Source: Chara braunii
Lineage: Eukaryota > Streptophyta > Charophyceae > Charales > Characeae
Direction: 5' to 3'
Assembly: GCA_003427395.1 (NCBI GenBank)
Contig: BFEA01001097.1
Location: 54,766-74,765 of the forward strand
DNA: 20,000 nucleotides
Positions within the stretch are counted from its first letter, which is position 1. Each line of letters opens with the position of its first letter. A program made the translations under genes and the position numbers. The notes under the pieces were generated by a model. That model worked only from the letters and a program-made list of their open reading frames with translations, was not told the DNA's origin and made no database searches. This document shows positions 1-7,959 of the stretch, one piece after another.

Positions 1-6
1 GCATAG

Positions 7-202
7 ACCTGCAGGGGCAGGGCTGGGTGGACGATGGTCGTGGATGATGAGGACTATCTCGCAGTGGCTGCTGTCAAGAGGCTGCTGCCCACCCAATTGT
101 TCATTGTAAACTGGGAAAGAAGGGAGGCGCATTAACCTGCAGGGGCAGGGCTGAGTAGACAACGGTCATGGATGGCGAGGATTATCCCGCAGCAGCCGCC
201 AT
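7..202. repeat. Imperfect direct duplication, 128-bp offset
   Basis: Bases 7-74 and 135-202 are two imperfect copies of one unit. Both start with ACCTGCAGGGGCAGGGCTG and then share a gated pattern (GGTCRTGGATG, GAGGAYTATCYCGCAG). They differ mostly by transitions. The left copy may continue outside the window. I see no coding function. Confidence 0.8.
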
Positions 203-884
203 TGGATAGGCTTCGAGGAGGGGCGGCCGGGCAGGTTTCATTGTCCGTTTCTGTCTTTTTGTGCTCGCAAATTTGTTTTTCTCTTTTTGGTTTCAACGTC
301 ATTCGTTTTTGTCTTTTGGTTTCGTCTTTTCGCGGCATGCTGATCCGCTATTACTAGCAATTCCAACTTCATGTTCTCGAGTTGAAGAGAACAATCCAAA
401 CTGAGGCAATGTTTCAAGATTCGCTTCGCCTTAAAACCTTGCTTCCTATTGTCATTGCCATTGTAGCACATGTGTAGCCCAGCCCATAAGGGCCATTTGG
501 CTGATCTTTACCGTAGTTTTTTATGCGGGCGTAGCCCGCACCGCCCGCACCGCGGCGCGGGCGCTAAGCTAGTAGTCATGAAGCACAGAAGAAAGTGGCT
601 GCACTAATCATAGCAGCAATACTCCGCTCCTCCAACCAATCTCAGAAAAGTGCCGTCGTGTTTCTAAAATCGAAGCACTAATGGCAGGGAACAACAAACT
701 ATTTTCAGCAAATCTCGAGGAGGCACAAGGCAATTCACGACCATTATGCAGATTAACTCTAAAATTATTTCCAAAAGCAAACTCAATTCTCCAATACAAT
801 TCACCTCTAAATTTTCAAGGCGAGAACTCACTAAATTTTAAACTAAATATACTAACATCAGGAAAATAATAGATTAAAAACAGG
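203..884. other. Unassigned non-coding stretch
   Basis: No reading frame here is convincing; open frames are short and of mixed composition. It has a T-rich patch around 255-330 and AT-rich sequence around 750-880. The only clear structure is the GC-rich pair of hairpins at 525-562, listed separately. Confidence 0.5.
525..562. repeat. Two GC-rich hairpins built on GCCCGCACC repeats
   Basis: GCGGGC (525-530) and GCCCGC (534-539) form a 6-bp stem with a GTA loop. GCCCGC (543-548) and GCGGGC (557-562) form a second 6-bp stem. GCCCGCACC is repeated directly at 534-542 and 543-551. The island is almost pure G+C inside AT-leaning DNA. Confidence 0.75.
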
Positions 885-1035
885 CAATCCAGTTTCCACG
901 ATCTATCGAACTACAAGGAAAAAGAGAATCAAAAGGCTAAGAACTGGGAGGGAAGACAAACAATCCAACTTCCACGATCTATCAAACTACAAGGAAAAGG
1001 GGACTCAATGACTAAGAACTGGGTGGGAGGAGTAG
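885..1035. repeat. Two-unit tandem duplication, about 76-bp period
   Basis: Units start at CAATCC (885 and 961). Both contain TTCCACGATCTATC, AACTACAAGGAAAA and CTAAGAACTGGG in the same order. The copies differ by scattered substitutions, so the duplication is not recent. Confidence 0.85.
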
Positions 1036-1071
1036 ACATTAGGGATACTCTTAACCTCACTGTCCAAAACG

Positions 1072-1160
1072 CTGTAAAGAGCCTTTGTTGCCTAGACGGG
1101 TTTCCCACCACACACCCAATGGATACAACTCTAGTTTGCTCTTCACCGGGTCTCACGTAT
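1072..1160. repeat. 89-bp direct repeat, left copy
   Basis: It matches 1505-1593 at 86 of 89 positions by eye, with no gaps; the differences are at copy positions 22, 26 and 83. Weaker similarity continues past the right edge of both copies. This is one of the least diverged duplications in the window, so it is younger than the LINE remnants or conserved for another reason. Confidence 0.92.
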
Positions 1161-1391
1161 CAACCTACCCTGTGAGTATATCCCTAAGTCACTGCAACAT
1201 ACCCCCGCTCTTAATAATATGGAGCAGCTGTGAAACTCCATCTTACATAGGGACTCAATACTATTGCCAACAATAGATGAGAACACAGCCCTACCGGAAT
1301 GAACAGTAAAGCATCTAACAGAAAAATACGTGGTACATATCTACTGCAAAGATTATAGTTGAAAAAGTAAAACGAGGAAAACTCAACGACC

Positions 1392-1494
1392 AAAGATGAA
1401 AACGATGGATAAACATTAAGGTGATCCACACATCAACGCACAAAAGATGAAAAGGATGGACGAGCATTACTAGGGTGATCCACACATCAACGCA
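1392..1494. repeat. Two-unit tandem repeat, about 51-bp period
   Basis: Units at 1392-1441 and 1443-1494 share AAAGATGAAAA.GATGGA, GCATTA or ACATTA, and GGTGATCCACACATCAACGC. The array lies between the two 89-bp direct repeats and abuts the right one. Confidence 0.85.
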
Positions 1495-1504
1495 AACCTA
1501 AACA

Positions 1505-1593
1505 CTGTAAAGAGCCTTTGTTGCCAAGATGGGTTTCCCACCACACACCCAATGGATACAACTCTAGTTTGCTCTTCACCGGGTCTCTCGTAT
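1505..1593. repeat. 89-bp direct repeat, right copy
   Basis: Partner of 1072-1160, with a 433-bp offset. The pair could be two ends of one inserted or duplicated segment. I see no TG...CA ends, primer-binding site or polypurine tract that would make them LTRs. Confidence 0.92.
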
Positions 1594-2063
1594 CATCCCA
1601 ACCCCATGAGCTTCACCCTAAAACCATCGCAAACCAAATTAATCGAAAACTCGGAACATGAAATAAGTGAGCGTCAAAATGCCTTGCAAATGAAGGTAGG
1701 TCAAGCGAGACTTGCTGCAGCCGCAAGCCAAGTCGAGTGAAAAACTCAGCGTGTAAGGTAAGTGAACATCATACTGACTCGTGACACAAAGGTCGAACAG
1801 GACTTGCTGCAGCCCTTAAATATGCCGGAGCGCTGCCACCTCAGCCGCACGCTCTCCCACTGCGTCCAGGTACGCCGCTCTGCCTTCCATGCTTTCCTTC
1901 TAGTCGAGGCAGTCCAGATGACCTGTCATAAAGTACAACGCACCGCCTGTAGGTATTAAAAAAGGAGCCCCCCCTTTCCGGCAGGAGGCTTGAGGGGAAG
2001 GCAGCTCCTCTGGTGTCACGGTCTCGTGAGGTCTGTAGGTTGTTATAGAGGTCGGATACGGAG
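1594..2063. other. Unassigned non-coding stretch
   Basis: No gene-like frame, RNA gene or strong repeat found. GACTTGCTGCAGC occurs twice at short distance (near 1709 and 1801), hinting at an old local duplication. Confidence 0.45.
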
Positions 2064-2174
2064 CTGCCAGGATGCCTTGGCATACGAGTGCAAAGGCACT
2101 CCCTACCCACTCAAGGGCTAGGCTATGCCAAGGCACTGTCGCCATAGCTCTCACACAGCTATGGTGCCTGGCAG
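2064..2174. repeat. Branched foldback (outer stem plus inner hairpins)
   Basis: CTGCCAGG (2064-2071) is the exact reverse complement of CCTGGCAG (2167-2174). Inside, CCATAGCT (2142-2149) pairs with AGCTATGG (2157-2164) around a 7-nt loop. ATGCCTTGGCAT (2072-2083) matches the complement of 2124-2135 and can also fold on itself. It is not a tRNA: there is no CCA-side acceptor, T-loop or anticodon arm of the right size. Confidence 0.7.
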
Positions 2175-2329
2175 GGTAGGTGCCACGTAACAATGATAGA
2201 ACCCGAAGTTCAAACGCCCCACCTACACACCCGCGACTATTGAGGACCGGGCGCCGCCACCGCCGCTGTCGCCGCTGCGCTCTCTTTGGTCATTCTCAAA
2301 AACATTCATGTATTGAAAAAGATTCATAA

Positions 2330-2363
2330 TTTTTTTATTTTATTTTTATTATTATTTTTTTTT
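2330..2363 (-). repeat. A-rich tract on the minus strand next to two-hairpin copy 1
   Basis: The plus strand is almost all T with a few A. Read on the minus strand it is an A-rich tract 80 bp downstream of the two-hairpin motif (2444-2479). That is compatible with a retroposon 3' tail. No target duplication was identified. Confidence 0.6.
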
Positions 2364-2443
2364 AACAAGAACACCCCCCTGCAATGCTAGAGGTGCTGAT
2401 AAGAGCAGACACCCCTAGCACCCGGGGAGGGACTCCATCTATT

Positions 2444-2479
2444 GGTGGGGAGCATCACCTGCTGGAAAAAGGGTCCAGC
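2444..2479. other. Two-hairpin motif, copy 1
   Basis: Stem I is GGTG (2444-2447) with CACC (2456-2459) around loop GGGAGCAT. One T follows. Stem II is GCTGGA (2461-2466) with TCCAGC (2474-2479) around loop AAAAGGG. Copies at 7565-7600 and 9730-9765 have the same stem lengths, loop lengths and single-base linker. A further 13 or so bases upstream (GACTCCATCTATT here) are also similar in all three. Which strand is transcribed is not known; nearby A-rich tracts favour the minus strand. Confidence 0.8.
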
Positions 2480-2875
2480 GTCCCTTTGCAGATAGAATAT
2501 AAGATGAGAATGGATGAGAATTGGCTGAATCAGAGGAGATAGCTGTGCACCCTGCCAGCATTGATTACTCTGGCAACCAGAGGATTGACTGTGCAGGTTG
2601 CTAAGGGAGGGGAGAGAACCTCTTCGCCCCAGTACCAGGCGCCAGATGTCCATTGCTAAAGCACTAGTTTCTCTCATCCTCCTTGAAAACTGAGCACAAC
2701 CCGAGTACAACCTGAGTACCAGACCTGAGTAAACCCCAGATCCCTTGATACACTGAGCAGACCCGTAAGGCTTCGCCTGATCAGGGGATTAACTGAGCAG
2801 AAAGCAGATGTTTCCTTTGTATCTCTTCACGCACAAGGGGGAGGGCACCAGATTGGAATTTTAAGGATTGATATT

Positions 2876-2982
2876 GTCACCAGCTGTCTGCTCCCTAGCC
2901 CGCCTGCTGACTGCCAATGCCGGTTGTTCCTGTGGTGATACTGTCACCGGCTGCTTACTCCATCTCCCGCCTGCTGACTGCC
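2876..2982. repeat. Imperfect tandem duplication, 67-bp period
   Basis: 2876-2915 and 2943-2982 both begin GTCACC.GCTG and end CGCCTGCTGACTGCC, with several substitutions between. The second copy ends 13 bp before the LINE-A poly-A tail. Confidence 0.8.
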
Positions 2983-2995
2983 CGTAGCTGCCGAC

Positions 2996-3012
2996 TTTTT
3001 TTTTTTTTTTTT
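2996..3012 (-). repeat. Poly-A tail (A17) of LINE-A
   Basis: A pure run of 17 T on the plus strand lies 265 bp beyond the last LINE-A stop codon, in the right orientation for the 3' tail of a minus-strand retrotransposon. It marks the likely 3' end of the element. Confidence 0.8.
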
Positions 3013-3277
3013 GAGGTCCTCCCCGGGGGCACTGAGGAGGGGTTCTTCAAGGGTGTCAGTGGAGGGTAAGAGGGCAATTGAGAGGGATATGAGGATCAAA
3101 ATCACAACTCCGCCAGGGCCAGGGCATTGGGGGGGAATGGGTCTGGGAAATCCGAGGGAGGGCGTAATGGGAACGTGGGCTCTATACAGGTCTAGTCGTT
3201 AAAAACTAACCTATAGTCTCTCATCCCCTCCAGATCCCTCGTCCCTTCTCCCTGATCCCCGCTCCATATCACCTTTG

Positions 3278-4498
3278 CTATCCATCCCTCTCTTCCCCCC
3301 CCAACCCTGTGATCTTTCTTCTGACGTCCCCGGTCTGTAGAAGGAGGTCTAGCTGCAGTCTAGTGTCTAACCATCTGCGTGTAAGGTCCAGGTGAATTTG
3401 CTGTTGTATTTGTTCAATGATCTCTCTGCCCTCCACCCGTACCTTTTCCATGGATAAGGTACACCTCTGCCACCAAAGAGCCCACATTACCGCCCTCCTT
3501 CCAATTTTGTACATGTTTTCTATATAAGGTGTAGCTGTCCCTGCCCAGGGCCAATGTCCGGCCAGAATGGCTTGCCATGACCAGGGCCAGGGGGTGTCTG
3601 GTTCTAGTTTTCGCCAGATCCGATCCCACCACCTCCATATGTATTGAGCGATCGGGCACTGCATGAAGATGTGTTCGATGGTCTCTGCCTTCTTGTGGAA
3701 GGGGAAAAGGCTCTGACATCGCAGACACCATGGAAGCAGCAGGCCTCTTTGCTCGAGATTCGTACGATCGATTAGCCAGTCATTGGTAGGCAAACAGCGG
3801 TGTGCTATCTGCCACTGTAAGGAGGTGATTTTCATGGGCCTTAGCTTTTGCTCCTTAAACCATTGGATTGGTGACAGCAGAGAGCGGTCGATATTTAGTT
3901 GTATGGCCCATCTGTCGTTAATTGAGTCTCTGAGCTGCCTCTTGGGATGGAGCAATTAGTAAGCTGATTTGACTGTCAATGAGCGGAGGCTAATGAGGTT
4001 GGGCTTGGGGGAACCCCTTTTCTGAGGGGGCTGCCAGGTCCGTTCCACCGGGTCCAGAGCCAGGTCCTGGATTGACTTGTGTGGTTGGAAGGCCACCTTC
4101 TGTCCCTTCTCCTTGATAATTCTTACTTTGTGGACCAGGGTTTTGCTCCTCCATTCGAAAGGCCCCTCGGTCCCTTGGAGAATCTTGGATTTTGTAATGG
4201 TGTAGTTTTCAGTTAGGACCATCTGGGGGGCAACCATGTGTACTAAAACGATCTGTTGCGGGAACCCGTTAGTTGCTACCCAGTCTCCTTCTCGCAAGGT
4301 GGGGCCTCGTCTGAGAATTTGGAACCATTCTAATGGGACGGCTTCGATAAGATCCTCTAATGAGTCCTCTACGTGATGACAGTACCGTAGGGTGGATCGC
4401 AACTGGTCCCCTGTCTTCCATTTATGTTTTTCATTGTCCCAGAGGTCCCCTACTCTGAGAATCCCGTTTCAGACCCAGCTCTTCCAGAGGGGGCTGAG
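3278..4498 (-). pseudogene. LINE-A C-terminal region with zf-RVT zinc finger
   Basis: One minus-strand frame is open from 4498 to 3278 except for TGA at 4469-4471 and TAA at 3956-3958. The segment after the second stop carries the finger: CLRC, then H-x4-C in EHIFMQC, followed by the aromatic block IWRWWDRIW. This is the zf-RVT pattern found at the C-terminus of plant LINE ORF2 proteins. The part before it (GDLWDN, then EAVPLEWFQILRRG) matches LINE-B around 18510-18680 (RDLWDN, then EAIPLVWLQVLKKG). The region just before the finger (LQWQIAHRCLPTNDW) matches LINE-B LQ*QIIHRCLPTPDW. The stop at 4469 lies where LINE-B has Lys. A true start is not expected because this is an internal part of ORF2. 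Confidence 0.85.
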
Positions 4499-4572
4499 CT
4501 AATCATTACGCGGTCTCTCGTGTCTGTCAACCATCTGTTCCCGAATAGGGGTTGTCGATAGACTTCCTCCCA

Positions 4573-6171
4573 TCAAGCAGGCCGGGTTTTGTCCGGGAGT
4601 GGAAGTTTGCGCCATGTTTGCAACAGTGAAGGCCAAAAAGTGTCCTGTGGTCGGCGCTCTTCCTCCGGCCTATCATGGGGAAGATCAGGGAGTCTGCGCG
4701 GGATTTGCCAAAAGCGGTTTTCGAACCAAGTGAGTGGGTGGGTTGTGTGGGGGGTCGTTGGGGCCAGCCTAGCCAAATGTTCCAGGGCCAAGATACACCA
4801 AGGGCTCTGAGGGTCAAAAATGAGTTTCTTGATTCCTTTGACTCTTAATACTTGCACTTGCGTGGCCGGGTCGAGGATTCCCAAGCCTCCCCCTATTTTT
4901 GGTTGGATGATGGAGTCTCAGGTCACCCTGCTAATCACGTTGGGTTGCTCCCCGTCCCCCCTCCATAGGAAAGTTGTTGCCTTTCGTTTAAGTCCTCTTA
5001 GAGCCTCTTTGCTTAGGGGCCACAATAATGATTTATACCATAAGGAAGCAAAGACGACATTGTTGAGGACTAAGGCACGACCGAAGAGGGATGTGTGCTT
5101 GTTCCTCCAGTTGTCTAATTTGTGTTGAGTCGGGGAGCTAATCCAGTCGTCATTTATTGGTGGTCGTCCTTCTGCAGTCATGGAAACCCCCAGAACTCTT
5201 ATTGGAGTTTTCAGGGCCTTCCAGGCGATATGTAGGACCTTTGGAGGGCGTCCTCCTTGATAATGGATCCACCAGCCCTGCGTTTTGGACCCCCAGTTGA
5301 CAGACATGTCTGAGACCTGGGAGAACTTTTTCATCATTCGGCGGATTTCCTCCATATTGCGGTGTGTGGCCTCCGCCATGATTGTGAGGTCGTCTGCAAA
5401 CAAGGAGCATATCGGGATAGCTTCCTCGGGAATATGGGTGATTCGAATTTTCCTAATGTTTTTATTTACCCAAAGATTGGCGGCTAAGGCCTCCATGATA
5501 ACAAGGAAAAGGAAGGGAGCAATGGCGTCCCCCTGGCGGACCGAACGTTCTAGGCGCAGTGGCGGTGCAAGGCTTCCATTGACCTGGACACATGTAGTAG
5601 CGTTACGGTGTAGAATCTGTATCCATCGTCTGAAATTCGGTCCGAAGTTCATTTTCTCAAGGCATCTATCTAGGAACAGCCAGTCTACGTGATCATAGGC
5701 CTTTTCAAAGTCAATGAAGATTAGTGTCGCATTTTGGCGAGAGTGCCTTGAAAGCTGGCGGATTTTATGGATAAGCAGGATATTTTCCTGTATATTCCTG
5801 TTCTCCATTAAGCCTGTTTGAGCAGGGTGGATAATGTCCTCCATTATCGGGATCATACGGTTGGCCAAGGCTTTCGACAACATTTTGTACACCACTGTGA
5901 GGAGTGTGATTGGCCTGTAATTTCTAATGTCCATTTTATCACCCTTTTTATATAGTAGGGTCAGGACCCCTTGGTCCACCCTTTCTCCCATCTCTCCCGT
6001 AAGCCAGACTTCGTTATAGAAATCCATAAAGTCCTGATTCATAAAGTCCCATGTGGTTTCCCAAAATTTTTTGGGAAAGCCATCTATCCTGGGAGCCTTC
6101 TCCTCCTTCATCTGCATGAGGGCGGTCCATATCTCGTTTTTGGCCAACGGGACTTCCAAGGCACTTTGTTG
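4573..6171 (-). pseudogene. LINE-A reverse transcriptase and connection domain
   Basis: A frame of about 530 codons is broken only by TGA at 4918-4920. Numbering residues from 6159, it has the RT start block KAPRIDGFP (22-30), LYKKGDKMDIRNYRPITLL (69-87), motif A FIDFEKAYD (148-156, catalytic Asp150), motif B RQGDAIAPFLF (208-218) and motif C FADD (254-257; bases 5389-5400). All three catalytic Asp residues are present. KAPR carries Arg where LINEs usually have Gly. After the TGA the same frame continues with GGGLGILDP, matching WGLGIINP in LINE-B, and LINE-B has Trp at the stop position (RVAWD against RVT*D). RT would copy LINE RNA at nicked target DNA. The upstream limit is TAA at 6172-6174, beyond which the same frame continues with LINE-like residues. 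Confidence 0.93.
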
Positions 6172-6223
6172 TTATGGTGTTAGCGCTTTGTTGAGCGGGG
6201 ACAAGAATTCGTGGATCAGACGG

Positions 6224-6661
6224 TCATTGTAACATATCAGTTGTGTCTAGGTGGGATGAAAAAAGGTCTTTGTAGAAGTCATACGTTATTTTTTTACAGC
6301 GAGCGATGGTTACCGCCGGGTCCGAGTCCCTGGCGTTGGGTTTATATAGTGCCTCGATTGTAGTTCGGTGACATCGTGCTTTGGCCAAATTAAAGAACCG
6401 AGAATCCATCATCCCTTCCATGGAGAATCTGGATAGGTGTGGCCTTGTTTGAGTACCTTGCCATCTGTATTGTGCATGTTTGAAGAGTTGATATTTTAGC
6501 TCTTGTATGCGAGGTTGCAATTCGATGATCCTCTGCTCCTGCCCGTGCGGAAGTTGTTGATCCTGTTCCTGTTCCATGTTCACTAGTTCTTGCATGATTG
6601 TGATTTCTTGGTAGTACCTCTGAGTAGTGATCTGCTTAGAGAACTCGTTACCTTTTTTGAT
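6224..6661 (-). pseudogene. LINE-A linker upstream of the RT domain
   Basis: The frame is open from just below TGA (6662-6664) to TGA (6224-6226). It contains RYRW-type sequence (AQYRWQG), the block SRFFNLAKAR and ITYDFYKDLF, which correspond to the conserved stretch just before the RT palm in plant LINEs (aromatic, G, S.FFF.L.K.R, then FY..LF). The RT frame resumes in another phase around 6226-6235 (YNDRLIHEFLSPLNKAL), so a one-base frameshift separates the two. No LINE-like sequence was recognised upstream of 6664. Confidence 0.75.
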
Positions 6662-6748
6662 TCATAAATTTTAAAAACTTCAAAAAAGAGTAAATGTGGA
6701 ATTTTGTATGCATCCCACATCAAGCCGTATGCTCGCACATCACAACCG

Positions 6749-6787
6749 TTTTTTTTTTTTCTTTTTTTTCCTTTTATTACTTTTTTT
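6749..6787 (-). repeat. Poly-pyrimidine tract (A-rich on the minus strand)
   Basis: T-rich with a few C and A on the plus strand. On the minus strand it is an A/G-rich tract that could be a retroposon tail ending the nested segment. On the plus strand it is followed by GTTGCAG, which resembles a 3' splice site, but no flanking exon supports that. Confidence 0.5.
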
Positions 6788-6921
6788 GTTGCAGCCCCTT
6801 CTATTCGGGGGGGCATCCGTCTGGTAACCCTGGTTGCTTATCACGGGCAAGCATGAGTTCAAGTGCACAAAGCATCTTCTTCAGAAAAGGGGACAACCTT
6901 ACCCTTGCAGTCCTAGATACC

Positions 6922-7020
6922 GGGGCTAGGTCCCACTTGCACGAATTAAGAGATACTGACCGTAGATACCAAAGATCAACGGTCGAAATCTCCTAATTTG
7001 CGCAAGTGGGACCTTGCCCC
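6922..7020. repeat. Long hairpin: 46-bp arms, 7-nt loop
   Basis: 6922-6967 and 6975-7020 are inverted copies matching at 38 of 46 positions, separated by ACCAAAG. The longest uninterrupted block is 13 bp, covering AGGTCCCACTTGC. Two mismatches would be G-U pairs in RNA. The stem can extend by ACC/GGT beyond the arms with one bulged base. It lies in the non-LINE segment of LINE-A. Confidence 0.88.
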
Positions 7021-7564
7021 TGGTCAAAGGGGGGCCTGCCACAACCGAACCCTCCTTCCATGCCATGACCTCCAAGTGGGGATACCCTTGCTGGCCGGGA
7101 AGCTTCCTAGCAGCACCCAGTCACGCAGCAAAAGGGTCCCAAGGGAGGCTAGGCCTAGGGGGGCCGGCGTAGCAGTCTCTCAGGCCGCTCATCATCCAAT
7201 GCATCCTCTTGTTGACTACCACAAACCATTACAAAACTATTTCTCATGTATCCAACTTCCAGCTGTACCCTTATTGCCCATGTAGTTTTTGCTCCCCTCT
7301 CACCCCCTCTTTTCAAACCTCCTATTTTCTTTTCCACTTTGCTTCCTTCCAACCTACATTCCCTAACCTTCTATTCGTTTCTCAATTTATTTACATCAAC
7401 CTACTGTTTGAATATAACCTAAGAACAAATCCATCCTTTATTTATATCGTTTCCCCAGCATTTCCTTCCCCCCCCCCAAGAACATCAGGGCACGTAACTA
7501 CCCGGTAGGCTGTAGGAGCGTCCACCAGGTTGGAACCTGCACAGGTCTATGGCTCCGTTCCATC

Positions 7565-7600
7565 GGTGGGGAGCTACACCTGTTGGAAAACGGGTCCAAC
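7565..7600. other. Two-hairpin motif, copy 2
   Basis: Stem I is GGTG (7565-7568) with CACC (7577-7580) around GGGAGCTA. One T follows. Stem II is GTTGGA (7582-7587) with TCCAAC (7595-7600) around AAACGGG. In stem II the second pair is T-A here but C-G in copies 1 and 3, so both sides changed together. Copy 2 lies inside the interrupted part of LINE-A. Confidence 0.8.
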
Positions 7601-7693
7601 GTCCTTTACAAAATGAGTTCAGAAATACTATTGAGGCCATTGAGAAACCTTTTTCTTTCAGGAAAAAAATAAAATAAAAAAAATCATTGAGGC

Positions 7694-7819
7694 TCAGCCT
7701 CCCGAGCCACGAAGGGCCTCTTCCCCTATTGGCGCCATAAAAAATGTAACATCACTGGCCGTGGGCATTCTCAGATACGCCCATGTAACATTCCTATCAA
7801 TTAATTCTAAGATGATGTT
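7694..7819 (-). pseudogene. Probable LINE endonuclease (EEP) remnant
   Basis: A 41-codon frame ends at TGA (7694-7696). Its central part, DRNVTWAYLRMPT followed a few residues later by MAPIGEEALR, resembles the block in plant LINE endonucleases where V.WA.L precedes a YAPN..EER motif. Here the usual YAP is MAP and the Asn is lost. Upstream, another frame gives GAPFAIITLLPDNY, which could be the preceding strand. It lies where the endonuclease should be, between ORF1 and RT on the same strand. The call rests on a short match and position, so confidence is moderate. Confidence 0.45.
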
Positions 7820-7959
7820 TTAATGCTTCTAATAGTTGTCGGGAAGAAGGGTAATGATTGCAAAAGGTGCCCCGACATCAGAGACTGGAGATACTTCATT
7901 TCAGGGTGGTCGAGGACCCATCAGCCAAGGCTCCAATACGATCTCCTTCTTCTTGAGTT

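Larger units (their letters stand above)
6665..7693. other. About 1-kb non-LINE segment inside LINE-A
   Basis: LINE-like protein sequence stops at 7694 (endonuclease remnant) and resumes at 6661 (RT linker). Between them lie a pyrimidine tract (6749-6787), a long near-perfect hairpin (6922-7020), pyrimidine-rich sequence (7270-7410), a C10 run (7468-7477) and the second two-hairpin motif (7565-7600). It may be a nested insertion that replaced the endonuclease C-terminus. I could not find a clean target-site duplication, so the ends are approximate. Confidence 0.5.

Noticed and set aside
1072-1593. Solo or paired LTRs of a small retroelement
   Set aside because: No TG...CA termini, primer-binding site, polypurine tract or gag/pol sequence between the copies.
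4589-5692. Plus-strand open frames opposite the RT domain
   Set aside because: They are antisense shadows of the LINE-A RT frame and match no family.
6749-6794. Polypyrimidine tract plus GTTGCAG as a plant 3' splice site
   Set aside because: No exon-like frame follows on the plus strand, and the surrounding sequence lies within a minus-strand LINE interruption.
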